A stretch of DNA of 64,000 bases from JBBQUN01 sp963717115 (GTDB lineage: Bacteria > Actinomycetota > Acidimicrobiia > Acidimicrobiales > SZUA-35): contig CAVQVO010000017.1 of the NCBI GenBank assembly GCA_963717115.1, positions 434,001 to 498,000 on the forward strand, read 5' to 3'. The position numbers were made by a program, and so were the translations under genes. Below are positions 35,945-44,078 of the stretch, one piece after another (the stretch's first letter is position 1; every line of letters starts with the position of its first letter). The notes below the pieces were generated by a model. That model ran no database searches. It saw only the letters and a program-made list of their open reading frames with translations, and was not told the DNA's origin.

Positions 35945-36667
35945 ATGGACGAGACACTCGAGCAGCGGGCCGCCCGACACGCGGCGTTGGGCGAACCGAT
36001 CCGATTGGCCATCGTCGAGGACCTCGCCCACAGCGATCGTTCCCCGATCGAGCTGAGCCACCGGTACGGGCTGGCGTCGAATCTCCTCGCCCACCACCTC
36101 GACGTCCTCGAGACGGCCGGTTTGATCGAACGCTTCGTGTCCGAGGGCGATCGTCGTCGCCGCTATGTCCGACTGGTTCGGGCCCCCTTCGCACGACTTG
36201 GCGTCAGCACGACCCGACCCCGGGGACGAGTGCTCTTCGTCTGCTCGCACAACTCGGCCCGATCCCAACTGGCGGCGGCCCTGTGGCAGCGGCGCACCGG
36301 CGACGAGGCGTCATCGGCCGGGACCCACCCGGCGGCCCAGGTCCATCCCGGTGCGATCGCCGCCGGGCGCCGGGCCGGACTCGATCTGGACGGTCGGTCA
36401 CCTCGGATGCTCTCGCCCGGCGAGACCGCCGAACTCGTCGTCACGGTCTGCGATCGGGCCCACGAGGAACTCGATCCCACCGACTCGTGGTGGCACTGGT
36501 CGATCCCCGACCCGGTGGCGGTCGGTACCGCCGCCGCCTTCGACGATGCGCTCGCCGATCTCGACGCCCGCATCGACGCGGTCGCCAACCGCGAAGGAGC
36601 GACGGCAACGATGGAGAACGACGAAACGACCACCCCAACCGGTCGCAATCGGAAGGCGGCCCGGTGA
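35945..36667 (+). CDS. ArsR-type repressor fused to an ArsC-type arsenate reductase
   Basis: 240 residues. Residues 8-90 are an ArsR winged helix (LGEPIRLAIVEDLAHSDRSP, then LASNLLAHHLDVLETAGLIE). Residues 95-220 are a low-molecular-weight phosphatase-type ArsC: VLFVCSHNSARSQ holds the C-x5-R loop (Cys 100, Arg 106), and SIPDPVAVG has the catalytic Asp. The protein probably senses arsenite and reduces arsenate. Such fusions occur in actinobacterial ars operons. Its stop overlaps the GAPDH gene as GTGA. An in-frame GTG 9 bases upstream is an alternative start. Confidence 0.9.
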   Translation: MDETLEQRAARHAALGEPIRLAIVEDLAHSDRSPIELSHRYGLASNLLAHHLDVLETAGLIERFVSEGDRRRRYVRLVRAPFARLGVSTTRPRGRVLFVCSHNSARSQLAAALWQRRTGDEASSAGTHPAAQVHPGAIAAGRRAGLDLDGRSPRMLSPGETAELVVTVCDRAHEELDPTDSWWHWSIPDPVAVGTAAAFDDALADLDARIDAVANREGATATMENDETTTPTGRNRKAAR

Positions 36668-37683
36668 CCGTACGCATCGGGATCAACGGTTTCGGGCGCA
36701 TCGGCCGCCTGGTGGTGCGGGCCCTGCGCGATCGACCCGATCTGCAGCTCGTCCACGTGAACGAACGGTCGGGTGACGTGTCCACCGCAGCCCATCTGCT
36801 CGAGTTCGACACGGTTCACGGTCGCTACGCCGGGACGGTCGGCACCGACGGAACGGCGCTCGTCGTCGACGGCGACGCCGTCACGTACTCGGCCCACGGC
36901 TCGCCGGCCGAGGTGCCCTGGGACGAGCACGAGGTCGATCTGGTGCTCGAATGCAGCGGAGCCTTCAAGACGACCGAGACCCTGGCGCCCTACTTCGATC
37001 GCGGCGTTCGCAAGGTGATCGTCGCGGCGCCGGTGAAGAGTGACGGTGTCCTCAACGTCGTGATGGGCTGCAATGACGAGCTCTACGACCCGGCCACCGA
37101 CCACGTGGTGACCGCCGCCTCCTGCACCACGAACTGTCTGGCCCCCGTCGTGAAGGTGCTCCACGAGCGGATCGGTATCGAACGGGGGGTCATCACGACG
37201 ATCCACGACGTGACCAACACCCAGGTCATCGTGGATGCGCCGCATCGAGACCTGCGCCGGGCCCGGTCGGCGCTGAACTCCCTGATCCCGACCAGCACCG
37301 GTTCGGCCACCGCGATCACGATGATCTATCCCGAACTGACGGGGAAGTTGAACGGTCTGGCGGTTCGTGTCCCGCTGTTGAACGCCTCGCTGACCGACGC
37401 CGTGTTCACGATGGCGCGTGACGTGACCGTCGACGAGGTCAACGGCTTCCTGCGAGCCGCCGCCGAGGGCGAACTCGCCGGGATCCTCGGCTTCGAGGAC
37501 CGGCCGCTGGTGTCGGCGGACTACACCAACGACACCCGCTCCGGAATCGTCGACGGACCCTCGACGATGGTGGTCGACGACCGGATGGTCAAGGTCCTCA
37601 TCTGGTACGACAACGAGTACGGCTATGCGTTCCGGATGGCCGATCTCGCGGCCAAGGTCGCCACCGACCTGTCGCCGCGATGA
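36664..37683 (+). CDS. Glyceraldehyde-3-phosphate dehydrogenase of the ArsJ system
   Basis: 339 residues from GTG 36664. INGFGRIGRLVVRA is the NAD-binding start, AASCTTNCLAPVVK carries the catalytic Cys, and IWYDNEYGYAFRM is the C-terminal signature. Directly before arsJ, this enzyme is expected to use arsenate in place of phosphate and form 1-arseno-3-phosphoglycerate, which ArsJ exports. Overlaps on both sides (GTGA and ATGA) support a dedicated operon copy rather than the glycolytic one. Confidence 0.9.
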   Translation: MTVRIGINGFGRIGRLVVRALRDRPDLQLVHVNERSGDVSTAAHLLEFDTVHGRYAGTVGTDGTALVVDGDAVTYSAHGSPAEVPWDEHEVDLVLECSGAFKTTETLAPYFDRGVRKVIVAAPVKSDGVLNVVMGCNDELYDPATDHVVTAASCTTNCLAPVVKVLHERIGIERGVITTIHDVTNTQVIVDAPHRDLRRARSALNSLIPTSTGSATAITMIYPELTGKLNGLAVRVPLLNASLTDAVFTMARDVTVDEVNGFLRAAAEGELAGILGFEDRPLVSADYTNDTRSGIVDGPSTMVVDDRMVKVLIWYDNEYGYAFRMADLAAKVATDLSPR

Positions 37684-38990
37684 AGGTCCGGAACTACGCG
37701 CTGGTCACCGCCGGCTATTGGGCCTTCACGCTCACCGACGGGGCCCTCCGGATGCTGGTCCTGCTCTACTTCCACGAGCTCGGCTACTCGCCGGTCGCCA
37801 TTGCGTTCCTCTTCCTGCTCTACGAGTTCATGGGGATCGTCACCAACCTCCTCGGTGGCTGGGTCGGTGCCCGTTCGGGCCTGAACCGGACCCTGCTCGC
37901 CGGCCTGTCCCTGCAGATCGTGGCGCTGGTTGCGCTGACGTTCCACCGGCCGAGCTGGCGCGAATGGGTGTCGGTCGGCTTCGTGATGGGGGCCCAGGCC
38001 CTTTCGGGGGTGGCGAAGGACCTCACCAAGATGAGTTCGAAGAGCGCCGTCAAGTTCGTGGCCGGCGACGGCGACGGTGCCCTGTTCCGCATGGTGGCCC
38101 TGCTCACCGGCTCGAAGAACGCCCTGAAGGGCATCGGGTTCTTCGTGGGTGCCGCCCTGCTCGCCTGGGTCGGCTACGACGCAGCGTTGTGGATCATGGC
38201 GGCGCTCGTCGCGGCGACTCTGGTGGCCGTGGCGGCCCTCCTCGACGAGGACATCGGCAAGTCGAGGAAGAAGCCGCCGCTGCGTACGATCCTGTCGAAG
38301 TCGAGCGCCATCAACCGCCTCGCCGCGGCCCGGTTCTTCCTGTTCGGTTCGCGTGACATCTGGTTCGTCGTCGCCCTCCCGGTGTTCCTCGATGACGTCC
38401 TCGGTTGGTCCTACGAGGGCATCGGTGCCTTCCTGGCCGCCTGGGTCATCGGTTACGGGATCGTGCAGTCGGCCGCGCCGCGTCTGCTGCGCCGGTCCAG
38501 CGGCGGGCGCTCGGGCGAGATCGGCGCCGCTCGCATCTGGGCGCTCGTGCTCGCCGGCGTCTCGGCAGCCATCGCCGGTGCGGTGGCGTTGGACGTCGAG
38601 ACCACGATCGCCATCGTCGGTGGCCTGATCGTGTTCGGCGTCGTGTTCGCCCTGAACTCCTCCCTGCACTCGTACCTGATCCTGGCCTACTCCGAAGGCG
38701 ACGACGTCTCGATCGACGTCGGCTTCTACTACTCGGCCAACGCCACCGGGCGGCTCGTCGGGACCCTGCTGTCGGGCTCGCTCTACCTCTGGGGTGGGCT
38801 CGAGACGGCCCTGTGGGGATCGACCGTCTTCGTCGTCCTCACCTGGTTGCTCACCCTTCGTCTCCCGCCGATCGAACCCGTCACGACGGGCTGCCCGGTC
38901 GTCACGTCGATGGCGGGGGCTGCGGGTAGTAGCGCTGTCGGGCCCACAGCGCCACGTACACCAGGCCCACCAGCACCGGGACCTCGATGA
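37680..38990 (+). CDS. arsJ: Organoarsenical efflux MFS transporter ArsJ
   Basis: 436 residues with about 12 membrane helices. The start MKVRNYALVTAGYWAFTLTD and the cytoplasmic KDLTKMSSKSAVKFVAGDGD are typical of ArsJ. It exports 1-arseno-3-phosphoglycerate made by the upstream GAPDH. The last 30 residues (after LRLPPIEP) are Pro/Gly/Ala-rich and run 89 bases into the convergent acr3 gene; this tail may be an accident of read-through past the ancestral end. Confidence 0.9.
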   Translation: MKVRNYALVTAGYWAFTLTDGALRMLVLLYFHELGYSPVAIAFLFLLYEFMGIVTNLLGGWVGARSGLNRTLLAGLSLQIVALVALTFHRPSWREWVSVGFVMGAQALSGVAKDLTKMSSKSAVKFVAGDGDGALFRMVALLTGSKNALKGIGFFVGAALLAWVGYDAALWIMAALVAATLVAVAALLDEDIGKSRKKPPLRTILSKSSAINRLAAARFFLFGSRDIWFVVALPVFLDDVLGWSYEGIGAFLAAWVIGYGIVQSAAPRLLRRSSGGRSGEIGAARIWALVLAGVSAAIAGAVALDVETTIAIVGGLIVFGVVFALNSSLHSYLILAYSEGDDVSIDVGFYYSANATGRLVGTLLSGSLYLWGGLETALWGSTVFVVLTWLLTLRLPPIEPVTTGCPVVTSMAGAAGSSAVGPTAPRTPGPPAPGPR

Positions 38991-39978
38991 GTGGACCGAC
39001 GACCCCGGCCAGCGCCTGACCCGACGTGACCCCGAAGACCCCGATGGCGACGGCGATGGCCAACTCGAAGTTGTTGCCGGCGGCGGTGAACGCCAGCGTT
39101 GCGTTCCGCTCGTAGCCGAGCCCGAGCCGGAGACCGACGGCGAACGACGAGCCCCACATGATGGCGAAGTAGACGAGCAGCGGCAGCGCGATCCGCGCCA
39201 CGTCGGCCGGCTTCTCGGTGATGGTCTCGCCCTGCAGGGCGAAGAGGATGACGATCGTGAACAGCAGCCCGTAGAGCGCGACCGGGCCGATGCGCGGCAG
39301 GAACGTGTTCTCGTACCATTCGACCCCTCGGGTCGCCTCGCCCCAACGCCGGGTGAGGTAGCCGGCGGCGAGCGGGATGCCGAGGAAGACCAGCACGATC
39401 TTGGCGATCTCCCACATCGAGACGTCCAGCTCCGCGGTGTCGAAACCGAGCCAGCCGGGCAGGACCTCGAGATAGAACCAGCCGAGGACGGCGTAGGCCA
39501 GGATCTGGAAGACCGAGTTGAGAGCCACCAGGACGGCGGCTGCTTCGCGGTCGCCGCAGGCCAGGTCGTTCCAGATCAACACCATGGCGATGCAGCGGGC
39601 CAGGCCGACGATGATCAGGCCGGTGCGGTACTCGGGGAGGTCGGGGAGCAGCATCCAGGCCAGCGCGAACATGAGCGCCGGGCCCACTAGCCAGTTCATC
39701 ACCAACGAGGCCGCCATGAGCCTCCGGTCGGCGGTGACCTCGTCGATCCTCGAGTACCGGACCTTGGCCAGCACCGGATACATCATGGCGAGCAGGCCGA
39801 TCGCGATCGGCAACGAGACCGTCCCGATCTTGACGGTGTCGAGCCAGTCGTTCAGGTCCGGGACGAGTCGCCCCAGGCCGACGCCGAGGGCCATCGCCGC
39901 GATGATCCACACCGGTAGGAACCGGTCGAGCATCGACAAGCGTTCGAGCACGGGGGTGTCGACTGCCGTTTCGGTCAT
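38902..39978 (-). CDS. acr3: Arsenite efflux transporter Acr3
   Basis: 358 residues with ten membrane helices (BASS superfamily). GLARCIAMVLIWNDLACGDR contains the conserved Cys needed for arsenite transport, and TLAFTAAGNNFELAIAVAIG is the second signature. It exports arsenite produced by the ArsR-ArsC fusion. It faces the ars operon and overlaps the 3' end of arsJ by 89 bases. Confidence 0.95.
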   Translation of the reverse strand: MTETAVDTPVLERLSMLDRFLPVWIIAAMALGVGLGRLVPDLNDWLDTVKIGTVSLPIAIGLLAMMYPVLAKVRYSRIDEVTADRRLMAASLVMNWLVGPALMFALAWMLLPDLPEYRTGLIIVGLARCIAMVLIWNDLACGDREAAAVLVALNSVFQILAYAVLGWFYLEVLPGWLGFDTAELDVSMWEIAKIVLVFLGIPLAAGYLTRRWGEATRGVEWYENTFLPRIGPVALYGLLFTIVILFALQGETITEKPADVARIALPLLVYFAIMWGSSFAVGLRLGLGYERNATLAFTAAGNNFELAIAVAIGVFGVTSGQALAGVVGPLIEVPVLVGLVYVALWARQRYYPQPPPST

Positions 39979-40070
39979 TTGTGTGTCCCGTTCCTCGACG
40001 AGGGATGATCGAACCGATCTTGCCCGGGTTCGCCGGGTTTCCCCACGAGCGCCCCATCAGAAAGCCGAGC

Positions 40071-40856
40071 ATGGCCGCACCCACCGCACCACCCGACTCC
40101 GATCCCGCCTACGACATCGAGTTCTTCTGGGATCCGGTCTGCCCCTTTGCCTGGATCACCTCCCGCTGGGTCGAGAAGGTCGCAGCCCAGACCGACTACG
40201 CCGTCGACTGGCGATTCATCTCGCTCCGCCTGCTCAACAAGGACAAGGACTACGCCACCGAGTTCCCGCCCGAGTACGAGCGGGGTCACACCGCCGGGCT
40301 GCGCATGCTCCGGGTGGCCGCTGCCGTTCGCAACGACCTCGGCCGGGCCCCCCTGGGCGACCTCGTCGGCGCCTACGGACGCAGCTACTGGGACCAGCCC
40401 CGGGGATCGGGGATGCGAGACAAGCTGAGCTCGACCGAACACGTCGTCGAGGTCCTCGCTGCGGCCGGGATCGACACCGGCTACGCCGAGGCGCTCGACG
40501 ACCGGTCATGGGATGCGCTGCTCGACGCCGAGACCGAACTGGCTCTGAGCCGAACCGGCCGGGACGTCGGGACGCCCATCATCACGTTCCGGCCGCCCGA
40601 CGGGTTGTCGTTCTTCGGGCCGGTGATCTCGAGGGTGCCGAGCGACGCCGACGCCGTTCCCCTGTGGGACGCCGTCACCACGCTCGCGGCGTTCCCCGGG
40701 TTCGCCGAGATGAAGCGCAGCCTGCGGGAAGTTCCCCAGCTCAACATCCTCGGCGCCTCACCCGACTCGAAACCGGCCCAGGAGGACTGGAAGGGCGGGC
40801 ATCGTGCCGGTCATCTGGCCTCGGACCGAGCGGCCGGCGAGGACGCAGCCGACTGA
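40071..40856 (+). CDS. DsbA-like protein of the Rv2466c (mycothiol-dependent reductase) type
   Basis: 261 residues. FFWDPVCPFAWITSRWVEKV parallels the Rv2466c start, where the motif is Cys-Pro-Trp-Cys; here it is Cys-Pro-Phe-Ala, so the second Cys is lost. The central VGTPIITFRPPDGLSFFGPV and the end SLREVPQLNILG also match. A one-Cys active site would fit a mycothiol-mixed-disulfide mechanism. It is divergent from acr3, 92 bases apart, and convergent with the dehydrogenase gene. A link to arsenic stress is possible but unproven. Confidence 0.78.
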   Translation: MAAPTAPPDSDPAYDIEFFWDPVCPFAWITSRWVEKVAAQTDYAVDWRFISLRLLNKDKDYATEFPPEYERGHTAGLRMLRVAAAVRNDLGRAPLGDLVGAYGRSYWDQPRGSGMRDKLSSTEHVVEVLAAAGIDTGYAEALDDRSWDALLDAETELALSRTGRDVGTPIITFRPPDGLSFFGPVISRVPSDADAVPLWDAVTTLAAFPGFAEMKRSLREVPQLNILGASPDSKPAQEDWKGGHRAGHLASDRAAGEDAAD

Positions 40857-40880
40857 TCGGCCCGACGGGGTCGTCGGTGG

Positions 40881-41990
40881 TCAGGTCCGCCGACGCATCG
40901 ACATCGCGTAGTCGACCCGCTGCCGGGCCAGGACCATGGCCGCCGCCCTGGGGGTCACCCCGTCGCGAGCGCTTCGTTCGAGGACCTCGGCGGTGTTCGC
41001 CCGGATCCGGTCGTCGATCGTCTCGAAGGCCTGGGAGCGGGTGCCGTGCGCGTACTCGACGGCGCCGCAGATCACCCCTCCGGCGTTGGCGATGAAGTCC
41101 GGGACCGAGATGATGCCCCGCTCGTGGAGGCGTCGCTCGGCCTCGAGCGTGGCCGGGATGTTGGCCCCCTGCAGGACCATGGTGGCCTGCAGGCGCTCGA
41201 CGTTGTCGGCCCGCAGGACGTCGGGGCCGGCGGCCGGGATCCAGATGTCGCAGGCGACACCCACGATGTCGTCACCGGTCAGCTTCGTGCCGGGATGCTC
41301 GGCGACCGAGCCGCCATCGGCCTTCAGGTCGTCCAACCGGTCGAGATCGAGTCCCCCGGGATCGGCCACCCCACCTCGGGAATCGGCAGCGGCGACCACG
41401 ATCGCACCCCGCTCGGCCAGGAACCGGGCGGCGGGCCGACCCACGTTGCCGTAGCCCTGGATGACCACGCGGGCGCCGTCGAGGTCCAGTCCGGTATGGG
41501 CCGCGGTCACCTCGGCGGCGGCGGCCACCCCGAATCCGGTGGCGCCCAACTGGTCGAGGGGGAGCCCACCGAGCTCGGGTGGCAGTCCGATGGCCCGACC
41601 GATCTGATCCAGCACCCAGGTCATGGCCGTCTCGTCGGTCCCCATGTCGGGGCCGGGGACGTATTCGACGAGGTCGCGGATGCCGTCGGCATAGGCCCGG
41701 ATCAGCTCCTCCTTCTGGGCGACGGGCATCCGTGGGTCGGCGACGATGCCCGACTTGGCTCCCCCGTGGCGAAGACCGGCCATGGCGTTCTTGAGCGTCA
41801 TGGCCCGGGCCAGGCGGAAACAGACCTCCATCGACATGTCGGGCGCCATACGCAGCCCGCCGATGGCAGGGCCGGCGGCCACGTTGTCGATCACGACCAT
41901 GGCCCGCAGCCCGGTGCGGCGCTCGGTGATCGCCACCACCTTGGCCGGGCCGAGATCGTCGGTGAACAGGAAGGGATCGTGCGTGGTCAT
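40881..41990 (-). CDS. Glu/Leu/Phe/Val dehydrogenase family protein
   Basis: 369 residues. GPAIGGLRMAPDMSMEVCFR and MAGLRHGGAKSGIVADPR (catalytic Lys) form the substrate domain, VPGPDMGTDE holds the catalytic Asp, and VVIQGYGNVGRPAARFLAE is the NAD-binding motif. It deaminates an amino acid to the 2-oxoacid. As the last gene of the branched-chain dehydrogenase operon (its ATG overlaps the E2 stop), leucine/valine-type activity is likely, although the family also includes glutamate dehydrogenases. Confidence 0.88.
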   Translation of the reverse strand: MTTHDPFLFTDDLGPAKVVAITERRTGLRAMVVIDNVAAGPAIGGLRMAPDMSMEVCFRLARAMTLKNAMAGLRHGGAKSGIVADPRMPVAQKEELIRAYADGIRDLVEYVPGPDMGTDETAMTWVLDQIGRAIGLPPELGGLPLDQLGATGFGVAAAAEVTAAHTGLDLDGARVVIQGYGNVGRPAARFLAERGAIVVAAADSRGGVADPGGLDLDRLDDLKADGGSVAEHPGTKLTGDDIVGVACDIWIPAAGPDVLRADNVERLQATMVLQGANIPATLEAERRLHERGIISVPDFIANAGGVICGAVEYAHGTRSQAFETIDDRIRANTAEVLERSARDGVTPRAAAMVLARQRVDYAMSMRRRT

Positions 41991-43087
41991 GTCGGTTGCT
42001 CCAGGTCGTCGAGGAGATGGGTGAGGAATCGGGCGGCCTCGCTGCCCATCACCACCCGATGGTCGAAGGTGATCGAGATGGGCAGGAACCTTCGGACGGC
42101 GGGTCGTCCGTCCCGGGCCACGACTGCCGGGCGGATCCGGCCGGCGCCGACGATGGCGACCTGTGGGGGGACGACGACGAGCGCGGCGTGCCGCCCGCCG
42201 AAGACCCCGAAGTTCGACAGGGTGATGGTCTGGCCCCGGAGGTCGGCGGGCGGGATCGATCGGGCGACGACGTCGCGCTTCAGGGTGTCGATCGCCGCTC
42301 GAAGGTCGGCGGCCGATCGACCGACGACGTCGGTGAGCACCGGAACGAAGAGCCCGTCGGGCGTGTCGACGGCCATGCCCAGATCGACCCGCTCGTTCGG
42401 GCTGCGGCCACGGTCCGGGCCGGGGAACGACACGTTGAGCGCCGGCTCGGCCCGACAGGCGAGTCCGATCGCCCGCACCAGCCGCAGGGTCGGGTCCTCG
42501 TCGGTCGACCAGTCGCCGATGTCGGCATCGTCGGTCACGGTGGCCGGCACCACGGCGGCGTGAGCCCGGGCCATGTTGGCCGCCATCGCCCGGCGCACAC
42601 CTCGGAGCGGTTCCGGTCGAGTCGTGGGACCCGAGCCCGCTGCCGCCTCGACGTCGTCGAGCGAGACCGTGCCGTCGGGGCCGGTGGGGGTGACCGACGA
42701 CAGGTCGACGCCGAGCGCCGCAGCCCGGGCCCGCACCGCCGGCATCGCCCGAACACCCGGCCGGTTCGGGACCGACGGCCGGGCCGCATGCTCGGTCGAC
42801 CGGCCGGGCGGCGATCCGAGATCGCCGACGATCGCCCCGACGTCGACCGCATCACCGTCGGCGAAGTCGACCAGGACGGCACCGACCGGGATCACGTCGC
42901 CCGGCTCACCGTGCCGGCGCTCGATCCGGCCCGACTGCGGCGCGGGGATCTCGACCACCGCCTTGTCGGTCTCGACCGAGACCAGGGGTTGGTCGGCAAC
43001 GACGTGATCGCCGGGCCCGACGTGCCAGGCCACGATCTCGGCTTCGCGCAGGCCCTCACCGACATCGGGCAATCGGAAGGCGGTCAT
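41987..43087 (-). CDS. bkdC: Branched-chain 2-oxoacid dehydrogenase E2 (dihydrolipoyl acyltransferase)
   Basis: 366 residues. An N-terminal lipoyl domain has the lipoyl Lys in VETDKAVVEIPAP (about residue 42). A peripheral-subunit-binding domain (MPAVRARAAALGVDL, about 115-150) and the catalytic domain follow. The active-site His is in ITFDHRVVMGSEAARF; the usual Asp after the His (DHRxxDG) is Met here, which is unusual and may reduce activity. A single lipoyl domain is normal for this subclass. It overlaps the downstream dehydrogenase gene. Confidence 0.88.
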   Translation of the reverse strand: MTAFRLPDVGEGLREAEIVAWHVGPGDHVVADQPLVSVETDKAVVEIPAPQSGRIERRHGEPGDVIPVGAVLVDFADGDAVDVGAIVGDLGSPPGRSTEHAARPSVPNRPGVRAMPAVRARAAALGVDLSSVTPTGPDGTVSLDDVEAAAGSGPTTRPEPLRGVRRAMAANMARAHAAVVPATVTDDADIGDWSTDEDPTLRLVRAIGLACRAEPALNVSFPGPDRGRSPNERVDLGMAVDTPDGLFVPVLTDVVGRSAADLRAAIDTLKRDVVARSIPPADLRGQTITLSNFGVFGGRHAALVVVPPQVAIVGAGRIRPAVVARDGRPAVRRFLPISITFDHRVVMGSEAARFLTHLLDDLEQPT

Positions 43088-43097
43088 CGGTGGGCCG

Positions 43098-44078
43098 TCA
43101 TCGGTAGGCCATGACGTGTCGGGCGGCCTCGAGGACCTGCGGCACCCCGGGCAGGTACTCGTGTTCGAGCCGGTAGAGCGGCATGACGGTGTCGAAGCCG
43201 GCCACCCGGGTGACGGGGGCGATCAGGTCGGCCAGGGCTTCATCGGCCAGGCCGGCAGCGATCTCGGCCCCGAGCCCACCGCTCCGAGGTGCCTCGTGCA
43301 CGATCACGCATCGTCCGGTCCGCCCGACCGACGCCACGATGGTGCCGAGGTCGAGGGGCTTCAGGGTGGACACGTCGACCACCTCGGCGTCGACGCCTTC
43401 CCCGGCCAGGAGCTCGGCGGCCGCTCGGACCTCCACCATCGATGCACCCCAGCCCACGATGGTCAGGTCGGTACCGGGTCGCTCGACCACGCAGACGTCG
43501 AGTGGCAGTGCAACGCCGTCGTCGATCACGTCGTCGACCAGGGAGCGATAGCAGCGCTTCGGCTCGAGGAACACCACCGGATCGGGATCGGCGATGGCCG
43601 CCAACAGCAGGCCGTAGGCCCGGGCCGGGGTGGAGGGGACAACCACCCGGAGCCCGGGAATGTGCGCCAACATCGCCTCGAAGCTCTCGGAGTGGTGTTC
43701 GGGTGCGTGCACGCCGCCGCCGTAGGGGGCGCGCACCACGAGGGGGCAGCCGAGCCGGCCCCGGGTCCGATTCCGGAGTCGGCTGGCATGGTTGGCCAAC
43801 TGATCGATGCCGGGGTAGAGGAACCCCATGAACTGGTACTCGACGACGGGGTGCAGGCCCTGGGCCGACAGTCCGACGGCGAGCCCCGTGAACATCGACT
43901 CCGAGATCGGGAGGTCGAGCACTCGATCGGGGCCGAACCGGGCCAGCAGGCCGTCGGTGGCCCGGAACACCCCACCGTCGATGCCCACGTCCTCGCCGAG
44001 GACCAGGACCCGGTCGTCGTCCGCCATGGCGCGGGCCAGGGCCAGTCGCACCGCCTCCACGAGGGTGACCTCAGCCAT
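43098..44078 (-). CDS. bkdB: Branched-chain 2-oxoacid dehydrogenase E1 beta subunit
   Basis: 326 residues. The start VTLVEAVRLALARAMADDDR and VLGEDVGIDGGVFRATDGL are typical of E1 beta, with the ThDP-activating Glu in the GED segment. VVRAPYGGGVHAPEHHSES and GWGASMVEVRAAAELLAGEG follow. With the alpha subunit it decarboxylates branched-chain 2-oxoacids and loads E2. It overlaps the alpha gene by 8 bases. Confidence 0.95.
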   Translation of the reverse strand: MAEVTLVEAVRLALARAMADDDRVLVLGEDVGIDGGVFRATDGLLARFGPDRVLDLPISESMFTGLAVGLSAQGLHPVVEYQFMGFLYPGIDQLANHASRLRNRTRGRLGCPLVVRAPYGGGVHAPEHHSESFEAMLAHIPGLRVVVPSTPARAYGLLLAAIADPDPVVFLEPKRCYRSLVDDVIDDGVALPLDVCVVERPGTDLTIVGWGASMVEVRAAAELLAGEGVDAEVVDVSTLKPLDLGTIVASVGRTGRCVIVHEAPRSGGLGAEIAAGLADEALADLIAPVTRVAGFDTVMPLYRLEHEYLPGVPQVLEAARHVMAYR

